A DNA stretch of 36,936 bases from an uncultured Pseudomonadota bacterium (GCA_949295915.1 CASFNB010000001.1:629-37564), one strand, 5' to 3'. Shown: positions 18,230-25,893, counted from the first letter of the stretch. Numbers and translations: made by a program. The notes: generated by a model from the sequence alone, not told the origin.

Positions 18230-18820
18230 TTACAAACTTTCCAAATAAGCCACAAACTTTTTGCAGGCATTGCCGCGGTGAGAAATTTTGTTTTTCTCTT
18301 CTTTAGGCAAATCACCAAAGGTCTGGTCATAACCATTGGGTTTGAAAATCGGGTCATAACCAAAACCGCCCTTGCCTTCTTTGCTTGTCGTAATCACACC
18401 GTTGACACGACCTTCAAAAACTTTTGTGTCTTCTCCAGGCACGGCAAAAGCCATCACACAAGCAAAATAAGCTGAACGGTCATTTGAGCCACTGTCTTTA
18501 ATCTCTTTAAGGAGTTTATCCATACCCTTATCAAAATCGCGGTTTGGGGCATAGCGTGCGGAATAAACCCCCGGTCGACCGTTTAAGGCATTCACGCACA
18601 AACCTGAATCATCCGCTAAGCATGGCAGACCGCTGATTTTGCATAATTCATCGGCTTTAAGACGCGCATTTTCCTCAAAAGTGGTACCGGTTTCCTCAAC
18701 ATCAGGCAAATTTAAATCGGCAGCCGAAACAACTTGAATATTAAAAGGTTTCAGCATTTGCCCGATTTCTTGCACTTTGCCTTGATTGTGGCTGGCTAAA
18801 ACAATTTTATCAAATTTCAT
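18230..18820 (-). CDS. rdgB: XTP/dITP (non-canonical purine NTP) pyrophosphatase
   Basis: RdgB hydrolyses dITP, XTP and related deaminated nucleotides to monophosphates and keeps them out of DNA and RNA. The 196-residue product has the substrate motif LASHNQGKVQE (about 8-18), TGTTFEENARLKA, LADDSGLCVNALNGRPGVYS (catalytic Asp), GKGGFGYDPIFKP and ISHRGNACKK. All are family hallmarks and length is normal. It lies 3 bases after rph and 3 before addB on the same strand. rph-rdgB adjacency is common in alphaproteobacteria; the addBA genes downstream make a nucleic-acid maintenance operon. Confidence 0.97.
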   Translation of the reverse strand: MKFDKIVLASHNQGKVQEIGQMLKPFNIQVVSAADLNLPDVEETGTTFEENARLKADELCKISGLPCLADDSGLCVNALNGRPGVYSARYAPNRDFDKGMDKLLKEIKDSGSNDRSAYFACVMAFAVPGEDTKVFEGRVNGVITTSKEGKGGFGYDPIFKPNGYDQTFGDLPKEEKNKISHRGNACKKFVAYLESL

Positions 18821-18823
18821 ATT

Positions 18824-19534
18824 TTATTCTCCTAAAGCTTGTTTCTGTTTTTCAATGAGCTCGGCAACACCCTTGCGAGCCAAAGCAAAAAGCTGATTGA
18901 ACTGATTTTCATCAAAAGGTTTGCCTTCCGCCGTACCTTGAATTTCTACAATTTTGTTATCGTCAGTTAAAACAAAATTCATATCCACTTCAGCGGTTGA
19001 ATCTTCTTCATAGTCCACATCCAAAACGCATTCACCGTTGCAAATGCCGCAAGAAATGGCAGCAACCATACCTTTGAGAGGATTGACCAGAAGCTTTTTC
19101 TCATCTTGGAGTTTTTGCAAAGCCAAAGCCAGAGCCACATAACCACCGGTGATGGAAGCAGTACGTGTGCCTCCGTCAGCTTGCAAAACATCGCAGTCAA
19201 TGCAGATGGAAATATCTTTCATCGCCTCTAAGTCAACCACGGCACGTAAAGCTCTGCCGACCAGACGTTGAATTTCTTGCGACCGACCGGAGGGCTTTTT
19301 GGTTTCTCTCGGGATTCTGGTTTGCGCCGAGCGCGGCAACATGGCATATTCTGCGGTAATCCAACCTTTGTTTTGTCCTTTGAGCCAAGCAGGGAGTTTA
19401 TCTTCCACACTGGCGGTACAAACCACATGGGTATTGCCGCATTTAATCAGGCAAGAACCTTCGGCATAAGGGTTAAAATGGGGGATAATTTCAACTTCAC
19501 GAATTTGATTATTTTCACGCTGAGAATGACGCAT
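18824..19534 (-). CDS. rph: ribonuclease PH
   Basis: RNase PH is a phosphorolytic 3'-5' exoribonuclease that trims tRNA 3' ends. The 236-residue product starts MRHSQRENNQIREVEIIPHF and has AEGSCLIKCGNTHVVCTASVE. It also carries GWITAEYAMLPRSAQTRIPR, the GRSQEIQRLVGRALRAVVDL substrate-binding segment and DCDVLQADGGTRTASITGGY. The C-terminus contains VDYEEDSTAEVDMNFVL. Length is normal. It follows HTH gene B by 92 bases and precedes rdgB by 3, so readthrough from the HTH promoter could also feed it. Confidence 0.97.
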   Translation of the reverse strand: MRHSQRENNQIREVEIIPHFNPYAEGSCLIKCGNTHVVCTASVEDKLPAWLKGQNKGWITAEYAMLPRSAQTRIPRETKKPSGRSQEIQRLVGRALRAVVDLEAMKDISICIDCDVLQADGGTRTASITGGYVALALALQKLQDEKKLLVNPLKGMVAAISCGICNGECVLDVDYEEDSTAEVDMNFVLTDDNKIVEIQGTAEGKPFDENQFNQLFALARKGVAELIEKQKQALGE

Positions 19535-19571
19535 TTTATTCTTCTTTCATTCAAGTTTCAAAACTTATCTG

Positions 19572-19600
19572 AAGATAGACCAGATTCGCCCTTTCATCAA
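19572..19600 (-). promoter_or_regulatory. possible promoter for rph-rdgB-addB-addA
   Basis: On the minus strand TTGATG (19600-19595) and TATCTT (19577-19572) are separated by 17 bases in the 92-base gap between HTH gene B and rph. No terminator hairpin is visible in the gap, so the operon may be served both by this site and by readthrough from HTH B. Confidence 0.4.
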
Positions 19601-19626
19601 GCACAAAAACATCTTATAATAAAAAT

Positions 19627-19866
19627 TCAATCCTCAAATTCAATTTTGATTTTTTTATCAAAAAAGACCGCCAAATAGTTCAGCAAACCAAAATTGAGCT
19701 CAGATTTTCCAATTTCCAAAAGTTCGAGTTTTGTTGAAGAAACACCGGTTTGCAAACACATTTCGGCAATGGTCAAATTTTTGTCCTTGCGCAGAGCGGT
19801 GAGCCTATCACCGAGCAAGCGCCGCATTTGTTTTAAGTTTTCTCTTGATTGTTTTTTGTTTAGCAT
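19627..19866 (-). CDS. small Cro/CI-type HTH protein B
   Basis: This 79-residue protein is a paralogue of HTH A and the more canonical of the two. It reads LTALRKDKNLTIAEMCLQTG, then VSSTKLELLEIGKSELNFG and LLNYLAVFFDKKIKIEFED, the classical Cro/CI helix arrangement. The start at 19866 has AGGAGTTGAA upstream, matching AGGAGTTGAA before HTH A. The leader upstream (to about 20113) is homologous to leader A but has two additional hairpins before the ribosome-binding site. The gene is followed by rph, rdgB, addB and addA on the same strand with no visible terminator, which suggests the leader could influence that operon. Targets are unknown. Confidence 0.87.
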   Translation of the reverse strand: MLNKKQSRENLKQMRRLLGDRLTALRKDKNLTIAEMCLQTGVSSTKLELLEIGKSELNFGLLNYLAVFFDKKIKIEFED

Positions 19867-19904
19867 ATTTCAACTCCTGTTTATTAAGGGACAACTTTTG
19901 CCGT

Positions 19905-19945
19905 CAAACACGCCGTGTTTGTGGGGTCAAGCTGCCACCAGCTTG
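19905..19945 (-). promoter_or_regulatory. two extra hairpins between leader terminator B and the HTH B ribosome-binding site
   Basis: On the minus strand the transcript would form CAAGCTG-GTGG-CAGCTTG (19945-19928), then CAAACAC-GGC-GTGTTTG (19921-19905). Each has a perfect 7-bp stem. Leader A lacks both. They lie between the leader terminator and the AGGAG site and could stabilise the 5' end of readthrough mRNA or modulate translation. No role can be assigned. Confidence 0.6.
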
Positions 19946-19982
19946 TAAAAACATACCACCGAAGGGAAAAACCAACGGTGGT
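19945..19982 (-). terminator. leader terminator competing with the closing helix of RNA B
   Basis: A 7-bp stem ACCACCG (19982-19976) / CGGTGGT (19961-19955) has a U-rich loop and is followed by ATGTTTTTAC. Its 5' strand overlaps the CACCAC needed for the closing helix of leader B, exactly as in leader A. It ends about 80 bases before the HTH B start codon. Confidence 0.72.
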
Positions 19983-20113
19983 GGAGCTGAAAAACTGCAT
20001 AGAGACAGCCACCCTTATTCGTCCTATAAAAGGCTTATTTCGGGGACTCCACCGTAGGGTGGATATTCTCTATGAGATGTTTTTCAGACACCACAGGCTA
20101 CCTCTAGCCTGCG
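19945..20113 (-). ncRNA. structured RNA leader B with alternative terminator (paralogue of leader A)
   Basis: Homologous to 11081-11245. Helices on the minus strand: GCAGGCTA / TAGCCTGT (20112-20105/20100-20093), loop GAGG. The closing helix is GTGGTG / CACCAC (20094-20089/19983-19978) plus CTGAAAAAC / GTTTTTCAG (20087-20079/19995-19987). Next are TCCACC / GGTGGA (20063-20048) and CCC / GGG enclosing the conserved GAAATAAG and CGAATAA loops. The terminator is ACCACCG / CGGTGGT (19982-19976/19961-19955), then a U-rich tail. Relative to leader A, C-G pairs become T-A or A-T in both parts of the closing helix and A-T becomes C-G in the inner helix. The shared strand's G-to-A change is matched both in the closing helix and in the terminator. 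An extra CATAGAGA is complementary to TCTCTATG in this copy only. Confidence 0.8.
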
Positions 20114-20119
20114 AGAGCT

Positions 20120-20147
20120 ATTTTAGAGAGAATGAGAAAAAAAGCAA
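20120..20147 (-). promoter_or_regulatory. promoter of RNA leader B / HTH gene B
   Basis: On the minus strand TTGCTT (20147-20142) and TAAAAT (20125-20120) are separated by 16 bases, followed by AGCTCTCGCAGG as at leader A. Expected start of transcription is near 20113. Confidence 0.75.
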
Positions 20148-20204
20148 ATAATATTTTTGAAAAAGAAACAACGCCAACATTTACATCTTCACAAACAGAA
20201 CACA

Positions 20205-20266
20205 ATGTCATCCCGAACTCGTTTCGGGATCTCTTTTTATGAGATGCTGAAACAAGTTCAGCATGA
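20205..20266. repeat. two REP-like palindromes
   Basis: The first palindrome, ATCCCGAA-CTCGT-TTCGGGAT (about 20213-20233), is followed 9 bases later by ATGCTGAA-ACAAG-TTCAGCAT (20243-20263), the reverse-oriented version of the unit tandemly repeated at 10763-10936. GTCAT and ATGAC frame the pair. They belong to the widespread interspersed-palindrome type and lie in non-coding DNA upstream of the HTH B promoter. Confidence 0.8.
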
Positions 20267-20307
20267 CGATAACTAAAAAGGGCAACGCACTAATCGTCCA
20301 TTACACA

Positions 20308-20444
20308 AATTTTTTATAAAATTGTATTATACGAGGAAGATAATAAGATTTAAGGAAAATTGCGAAGGAGTGTACTTTGGGGGTACATGACTGAGTAATT
20401 TATCCGCCAAATCTGTATTGGATTCCCGTACAAAACAAAAAATT
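20308..20444 (+). ncRNA. structured repeat element, copy 1
   Basis: This is one of three copies of a non-coding element with covarying helices. Outer helix: AATTTTTT and TTGTA on the 5' side with TACAA and AAAAAATT on the 3' side. Second helix: AGATTT / AAATCT. Third: AAATTGC / GTAATTT. Apical stem: TGTAC (20371-20375) / GTACA (20383-20387). Between the third helix and the apical stem are the conserved strands GAAGGAG and TGACTGA. GGCAACGCACTA (20281-20292) lies just upstream and recurs before copy 2. It could be a repetitive RNA gene or a 3' structure; the active strand is inferred only from the conserved order. Confidence 0.65.
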
Positions 20445-20458
20445 CGGAGACGGCCGCA

Positions 20459-20487
20459 AAAGAAAGCACCTTAAATGTGCTTTCTTT
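20459..20487. repeat. strong 11-bp hairpin in the non-coding region
   Basis: A perfect inverted repeat AAAGAAAGCAC (20459-20469) / GTGCTTTCTTT (20477-20487) has a 7-base loop. It lies between structured elements 1 and 2. The T-rich 3' arm could end a transcript coming from copy 1. The region up to 20600 also contains GGCTTTG / CAAAGCC (about 20508-20514/20538-20544). It also holds a possible 19-codon frame starting MRLGFDIMRQ at 20499 behind AAGGAG. I see no firm evidence that the frame is translated. Confidence 0.6.
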
Positions 20488-20611
20488 AAGGAGACGCAAT
20501 GAGACTTGGCTTTGACATAATGCGACAGCTTTCAGGGCAAAGCCTTAGTCGGAATTGAGGAGGTACGTGAGGACGCTTTTTACCCGATGGCAACGCACTA
20601 CAAATTTTTAT

Positions 20612-20736
20612 AAAAACTCAGAGAACGAGAAAAATAATAAGAAACAAGAAAAAATTTGAGGAAGTTTACATATTAGTAAATGACCGAAAAATTTTATTCG
20701 CAGTTTCTGTATTAGTTTTCCGTTATATGAGTTTTT
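20612..20736 (+). ncRNA. structured repeat element, copy 2
   Basis: This is the most diverged of the three copies, yet all helices are kept by paired changes. Outer helix: AAAAACTCA (20612-20620) / TGAGTTTTT (20728-20736). Second: AGAAAC / GTTTCT in place of AGATTT / AAATCT. Third: AAAATTT / AAATTTT. Apical: TTTAC (20665-20669) / GTAAA (20676-20680) in place of TGTAC / GTACA. The internal strands GAGGAAG and TGACCGA match the other copies. The 3' arm overlaps the glgA stop codon (20735-20737) on the opposite strand, so it may act as the 3' end structure of that mRNA. Confidence 0.65.
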
Positions 20737-22774
20737 ACAGTTGACCGGTTTTAAGCAAATTGAAGTACTTATACACTGAACCGCCTTCAATATCCCAACT
20801 AAAATCTTTGCGCATGGCGGCAGCTTGCATGCGTTTAATTTTCTCGGGTTTAGAAAAGAAAGTATTAATGGCATGATTTAAGGTTTCGGTATAGGCATTC
20901 TTATTGTTTTTAACACGACGCGCCGTAATATTATTACCGTAAACATGTTGTTTTTTAGCAAAGAAAACTTCGGTTCTAAAACCATCAACACCATCTTCAA
21001 TCGTATCAACCAAACCACCGGTTGACGTTGCCACAGGCAAAGCGCCTTTTGCCATGGCTTCCATTTGCGTCAAACCGCAAGGCTCAAAGCGAGAGGGCAT
21101 CATATAAAAATCAGCCGCCAATTGAATAGCATAAGCAAACTCATCTTTATAGCCTCTGAAAACAAAAATGCGCTTAGCGGCAATCGGGCTGACTTTTGCC
21201 ACATCATCTTTAAGTTTTGCAAGATTTTGTTTGAAATAATCTTTATCACCGGCACCACCAAGAACAAAAATCGGATATTCACGATAAGTATGATTTTCGA
21301 GCACATTCAAAATAGCTTTAGCGGCAATATCATATCCCTTTTGTTCAACCAAACGACTTGTCATACAAAAGACGGGAGTTTTAGCCACATCTTGCACCGA
21401 TTTCTCAATATCGGCAAATTTATAAATATCAATCAGAGGAATAACCTCATCTTTATAAGCCTTATCTTTGGCAATTTTAGAAATGAGCTTGATAAACTCT
21501 TGTTTATTATGAAGTTTAACATCCAAATGTTCGGCATCAAAATATTTGAAATCGGTGGTTTTGAAATAAGCATTAATTGCCTCAATTTTATTTTTGAGCG
21601 GTGCAATAAGCTTTTTATCATAACCATTAACAATACCGTAAAAATTACGGTGGTCTTTTCTGATTTTCAAAACGTCACGAAAATCTAAACCAAGTTCAAG
21701 TTCTTTAGAAACCTCTTCCATATAATTTTTGGAAACAGTAACAATTCTGTCTGCAGTAAAGACATTGCAAGCGGCTTGATTATAGCAATCTGAAATCACC
21801 AAACTATTCACGGCTCTGGGATTACTGTTTTTCACGGTTTTGGCATTTTTGAACACGGTTGTTGCTAAATTCTCATACAAAGAGTTAAGAAGTTTCGATG
21901 TATTATCATAATCCCAGCCCTGATACCCAAAGTGATGTGCAATATGAATAATCGGAATATTTTTGAGTTGACGGGCAATTTTGTCATCAAGCATTCCGGC
22001 ATCAATTTGTGCCAAGGTAAAATATTTGGTCAAACCGGACAAAGCACCCACGTGCCAATCATTTGCTAAAATAACGTTTGGCAAAGCAATTTCACGGCAG
22101 TTTTTGCAAGCAATTGTTTCTAAAAGCTCATAAACGGCTTTAGAAAAGAAAGCAAAACGCTCAACCTCATTAACATTAAATTCATTAAGGACGTAACATC
22201 CGTCTTGAGCGGAAACATTTTTCGGGCTCGGATTGATAGAGAAGAACCTGTCGCTTTCTAAAAAGATATAATCGGTATTATCCCATTTTGCGGTATAAAC
22301 ATTAACGGCGAAACGGCTCAACACGGCACGGTTTCCAAAAAAAGGAACATGGATTGTTTTTATTTTTTTAACCTTAATACTTTTACCTTCTGCGCCAAGA
22401 TAAATATCACCGTTAAGCTTGGCGTTTTTCTTTCCTGTATTACCCAAATACATCGGGGTAACAACCGTGCAACGATGCCCTTGTGCCCCAAAAGTTTTAT
22501 TAAAAGCTTCGGGCAACTCGGAAGCAATCATACCCAAACCGCCCCATTTCATAAACGTTCCGGTTTCTGCCGAAACCATCCAAGCGTTGATTTTATCAAT
22601 CTCTGGCCAAGAAAAACGCCCCAAACATTGACTGCGGGAAATATTCTGAATTTCTTTTAAATGTGGATTATTACAGACAGAATAGATAATTGAAAACTTT
22701 TTCTTTTTATTAAAATCTTTCTCTAAAAATTTATACTGCGCATCGAAACCTGAGATGGCAACATTATTATTCAT
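20735..22774 (-). CDS. glgA: GT5-family glycogen/starch synthase, long form
   Basis: This is a glycosyltransferase of the glycogen synthase family, which transfers glucose from ADP-glucose to alpha-1,4-glucan. Family motifs: TGTFMKWGGLGMIASELPEA (about 72-91, the K-x-GGLG nucleotide-sugar loop), NVILANDWHVGALSGLTKYF, and a second-domain FCMTSRLVEQKGYDI. MMPSRFEPCGLTQMEAMAKG carries the conserved Glu, and ATSTGGLVDTIEDG follows. At 679 residues it is about 200 longer than typical bacterial GlgA (near 480). It has a roughly 60-residue N-terminal extension (NKKKKFSIIYSVCNNP) and insertions in the central and C-terminal parts. An AGAAGGG site precedes the start at 22774. It is divergent from grpE. 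Donor specificity cannot be read from the sequence. Confidence 0.85.
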   Translation of the reverse strand: MNNNVAISGFDAQYKFLEKDFNKKKKFSIIYSVCNNPHLKEIQNISRSQCLGRFSWPEIDKINAWMVSAETGTFMKWGGLGMIASELPEAFNKTFGAQGHRCTVVTPMYLGNTGKKNAKLNGDIYLGAEGKSIKVKKIKTIHVPFFGNRAVLSRFAVNVYTAKWDNTDYIFLESDRFFSINPSPKNVSAQDGCYVLNEFNVNEVERFAFFSKAVYELLETIACKNCREIALPNVILANDWHVGALSGLTKYFTLAQIDAGMLDDKIARQLKNIPIIHIAHHFGYQGWDYDNTSKLLNSLYENLATTVFKNAKTVKNSNPRAVNSLVISDCYNQAACNVFTADRIVTVSKNYMEEVSKELELGLDFRDVLKIRKDHRNFYGIVNGYDKKLIAPLKNKIEAINAYFKTTDFKYFDAEHLDVKLHNKQEFIKLISKIAKDKAYKDEVIPLIDIYKFADIEKSVQDVAKTPVFCMTSRLVEQKGYDIAAKAILNVLENHTYREYPIFVLGGAGDKDYFKQNLAKLKDDVAKVSPIAAKRIFVFRGYKDEFAYAIQLAADFYMMPSRFEPCGLTQMEAMAKGALPVATSTGGLVDTIEDGVDGFRTEVFFAKKQHVYGNNITARRVKNNKNAYTETLNHAINTFFSKPEKIKRMQAAAMRKDFSWDIEGGSVYKYFNLLKTGQL

Positions 22775-22840
22775 GACTAAACCCTTCTGCCTTTAATATT
22801 AATTCAGCGTCAAATTTATTTGATAATTGAGGTTAGATAC

Positions 22841-22869
22841 TTGACTTGTGCACCAATTATCACTAGATA
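22841..22869 (+). promoter_or_regulatory. promoter of grpE
   Basis: TTGACT (22841-22846) and TAGATA (22864-22869) are separated by 17 bases, about 43 bases before the grpE start codon. The ATACTTGACTT context recurs upstream of fabD (26529-26539). I see no CIRCE element in the 138-base gap; a heat-shock sigma factor site is possible from the CTTGAC core but is not convincing. Confidence 0.5.
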
Positions 22870-22912
22870 TCTAAATATAAAATCGATAAGTTGATTTGTA
22901 AAGAGGAATCGC

Positions 22913-23521
22913 ATGACAAAAGATAAAAATAACGAAGAAAAACCGGCTGAAAACACAACATTTGATGTTGATGATGTTCCTACCGAAAATGAAGCTGATT
23001 TAAGTGAAGAAGAAATGGCTGCGGAAAATGCCGAAGCAGGTGATTTTTCTCAAGTTGAAAAAGACAATATTGAAAGTTTGCGCCTTGAAAATGCTCACCT
23101 CAAAGATGAATATTTAAGAGCCTTGGCTGAAAGTGAAAATACCAAAAAACGTTGCGCTCAAGAAATTGAAAAAAACAACAAATACGCTATTTCCTCTTTT
23201 GCTAAAAACTTGCTGACCGTGGCAGACAACTTACATCGCGCTATAGAAGCTGCCGCACAAAATGCCGAAAACTGCCAAGATTTGCTCAAAGGCGTTGAGA
23301 TGACCGAAGCCGAGTTAATGAAGGTATTTGACAAGCACGGCATCTCCAAAATGGATGTTCTGGGCAAACATTTTGACCCCAACTTTCATCAGGTTATTCA
23401 AGAGGTTGAAGATAAGACTAAACCCAACGGCACCGTGATTGCCGAACTGCAAACCGGCTACATGATTAATGACCGTATCTTGCGTGAAGCCATGGTTGTG
23501 GTTTCTAAAGGTGGCGAATAA
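22913..23521 (+). CDS. grpE: GrpE nucleotide exchange factor
   Basis: GrpE is the nucleotide exchange factor of DnaK and works as a dimer with a long coiled coil. The 202-residue product has an acidic, disordered N-terminus (to about 45), then the long helix SLRLENAHLKDEYLRALAES with ENTKKRC. The beta-wing domain contains KHFDPNFHQVIQEVEDKT, then GTVIAELQTGYMINDRILRE and AMVVVSK. An AAGAGGAA site precedes the start. It stands alone, with its own promoter and terminator, and neither dnaK nor hrcA is adjacent. Confidence 0.97.
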   Translation: MTKDKNNEEKPAENTTFDVDDVPTENEADLSEEEMAAENAEAGDFSQVEKDNIESLRLENAHLKDEYLRALAESENTKKRCAQEIEKNNKYAISSFAKNLLTVADNLHRAIEAAAQNAENCQDLLKGVEMTEAELMKVFDKHGISKMDVLGKHFDPNFHQVIQEVEDKTKPNGTVIAELQTGYMINDRILREAMVVVSKGGE

Positions 23522-23545
23522 AAAAGATAAAAAAATATACATACC

Positions 23546-23580
23546 AAAACCGCTGATTTTTTATCAATCAGCGGTTTTTT
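23546..23580. terminator. bidirectional terminator between grpE and ftsK
   Basis: A 13-bp perfect stem AAAACCGCTGATT (23546-23558) / AATCAGCGGTTTT (23566-23578) is followed by T. It lies 25 bases after grpE and 25 bases from the ftsK stop codon, serving both convergent genes. Confidence 0.92.
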
Positions 23581-23604
23581 GTTGATAATTTGGTAGGTAT
23601 AGTC

Positions 23605-25893
23605 TTACAAGACCTCACGGCGACCGACATGGTCAGCAGCTGAAATCACACCTTCTTCTTCCATACGTTCAATCAAAGAAGCGGCACGGTTATAGCCAAT
23701 GCGCAGTTTACGCTGAATATAGGAGGTTGATGCTTTTTTATCATTGCGGACAATTTCCACGGCTTGCGCATACAAATCTTCATCGCCACCGTCACCGCCG
23801 CCCATACCGGTTTTATCAAACACTGCCACACCGGTTGAGCCTTTTTCATTGAGCTCACCTTCGGTCACACCTTCAACATATTCCGGCTCTTTTTGCGATT
23901 TCAAAAATTCAACTACTTTTTCAACTTCGCTATCTTTAACAAAACTACCATGAACACGAAGAGGTCTTTGACCGGCAGGCATATAGAGCATATCTCCCAT
24001 ACCAAGGAGCTGTTCGGCACCTTGCTCACCCAAAATGGTGCGGCTATCAATTTTTGAGGTAACTTGGAAACTGATACGCGTTGGGAAGTTTGCCTTAATC
24101 GTACCGGTGATAACATCCACAGACGGACGTTGCGTAGACATAATGAGGTGCAAACCGGCAGCACGCGCCATTTGTGCCAAACGCTGAATCGCGGCTTCCA
24201 CTTCCTTACCGGCAACCAGCATCAAATCTGCCATTTCATCAACCACAATCACAATGTAAGGCAACGGGGTTAAATCCAAATCCTGTTCTTCATAAATCGG
24301 CTGTCCGGTTTCTTTATCAAATCCGGTTTGGACGGTACGTGTAACCTTTTCGCCACTTGCTCGAAGCTCTTTAAGTTTTTGGTTGTAACCGACAATATTA
24401 CGCACATTGAGTTTGGCCATGGCGCGATATCTATCTTCCATTTCTCGAACCGCCCATTTCAAACCGATAACCGCTTTAGCCGGATCGGTAATCACCGGAG
24501 TGAGCAAATGCGGGATTCCGTTATACATGGAGAACTCAAGCATTTTTGGGTCAATCATAATGAGCTTGCACTCGTCGGGACGCATTCTGTAGAGAAGCGA
24601 CAAAATCATAGAGTTGACACCCACCGATTTACCGGAACCTGTGGTACCGGCAACCAACAAGTGCGGCATTTTGGATAAGTCGGCATAAACATTGCGACCG
24701 CCGATATCTTTACCCAAAACCACATTAAGAATATTTTTGGATTCTTCAAAAGCCTTATCTTCAAGAAGCTCGCGCAACCATACGGTTTCACGTTTGGCAT
24801 TCGGCATTTCAATACCGATGGTATTCGACCCCGGAACCACGGCAATACGCACGGAAACAACCGACATAGAACGAGCAATATCATCAGCCAAGCCGATAAC
24901 TCGAGCGGTTTTTGTACCCGGAGCAGGCTCTAACTCATACAAAGTAACAACCGGACCGGGACGCACTTTAACAATTTTGCCGTTAACCCCGAATTCTTGC
25001 AAAACATTTTCCAAATCTCGGGCAATGGCTTCAAGCTCTTTTTCATTAACTTGTCCGGCATTTTTGTCTTTGACCATGGAAAGCAAATTGACACTCGGTT
25101 TTTGATAACCGTCATCAACTTCCTTATTTTTAGCAACAGAAATTTTGACTGCCGGTTTTTCTGCCATTTGAGAATTATCAGAAACCTTAGGCTCTTTACG
25201 TTCTTTAGTTTTTTTGGGTTTAACCACACGTTGTCCATCATCTTCTTTTTTGAAGCAGCGCCCGAAATTGAAAATTCCGCGGCAACATTGAGCCAACAAA
25301 TTAATGCCTCGCGCACAAAACTCATATGCTTTTCTAAACCAAGCAAACCAGTTTTTATAAGTAATACCGACGGCAAAATCAAAAGCCAAAAAGGCTAAAA
25401 CAAACAAAATAAAGGCAAAAATATATTTTCCATAGGCGTAAACATAGATTGTGTTAAACAATGTCAGCAAATGGCGCGCAAAAAACACACCGATATTACC
25501 GCCTATTTTACCCAAGCCCCAAGTTTGCGGAACGAGGCTAAGCAAAACCGAAAAACAAAAAATACCGAAACCAAAGGCAAAAATGCGACTGTATGGGTTA
25601 ATCACCTCGCGCAATCGCAAGAGGTGATAGCCCCATACAAAAGGCGCAATCAAAAACAGAGGCAAAGCATAACCAAACCAAGATAAGATAAAGTCGGAAC
25701 ACAAAGCCCCCATGCTTCCCAACATATTATGTACTTCGGCAGAAGCTGTATTATAGGAAGAATCAAACGGGTTAAAAAAGAAAATACTCGCAACCATAAA
25801 AAAAGATGCAAGCATCAAAAACAACCCCAACAGCCTGCTTCCGAGCTTTGCCGCAAAACTTTTTTCTTTTTTCTTTTTTTTAGCCATGAACAT
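23605..25893 (-). CDS. ftsK: DNA translocase FtsK
   Basis: FtsK is a septum-anchored DNA pump that clears chromosome termini and activates XerCD recombination. The 762-residue product has a lysine-rich N-terminus, then four or five hydrophobic segments (about 17-40, 65-90, 103-121, 132-152, 156-177). A charged linker (about 215-290) is rather short for the family. The motor carries Walker A GTTGSGKS (416-423) and Walker B IVIVVDEMADL (about 546-556). A C-terminal gamma winged helix (SYIQRKLRIGYNRAASLIER) binds polar sequences. The start may be 25893 or 25887; a GGG lies upstream of both. It shares the window with a XerD-like recombinase. Confidence 0.95.
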   Translation of the reverse strand: MFMAKKKKKEKSFAAKLGSRLLGLFLMLASFFMVASIFFFNPFDSSYNTASAEVHNMLGSMGALCSDFILSWFGYALPLFLIAPFVWGYHLLRLREVINPYSRIFAFGFGIFCFSVLLSLVPQTWGLGKIGGNIGVFFARHLLTLFNTIYVYAYGKYIFAFILFVLAFLAFDFAVGITYKNWFAWFRKAYEFCARGINLLAQCCRGIFNFGRCFKKEDDGQRVVKPKKTKERKEPKVSDNSQMAEKPAVKISVAKNKEVDDGYQKPSVNLLSMVKDKNAGQVNEKELEAIARDLENVLQEFGVNGKIVKVRPGPVVTLYELEPAPGTKTARVIGLADDIARSMSVVSVRIAVVPGSNTIGIEMPNAKRETVWLRELLEDKAFEESKNILNVVLGKDIGGRNVYADLSKMPHLLVAGTTGSGKSVGVNSMILSLLYRMRPDECKLIMIDPKMLEFSMYNGIPHLLTPVITDPAKAVIGLKWAVREMEDRYRAMAKLNVRNIVGYNQKLKELRASGEKVTRTVQTGFDKETGQPIYEEQDLDLTPLPYIVIVVDEMADLMLVAGKEVEAAIQRLAQMARAAGLHLIMSTQRPSVDVITGTIKANFPTRISFQVTSKIDSRTILGEQGAEQLLGMGDMLYMPAGQRPLRVHGSFVKDSEVEKVVEFLKSQKEPEYVEGVTEGELNEKGSTGVAVFDKTGMGGGDGGDEDLYAQAVEIVRNDKKASTSYIQRKLRIGYNRAASLIERMEEEGVISAADHVGRREVL

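Noticed and set aside
21065..21688. Plus-strand 207-codon frame within glgA
   Set aside because: Antisense to the conserved glycosyltransferase domain; low-complexity Ile/Asn/Phe-rich product.
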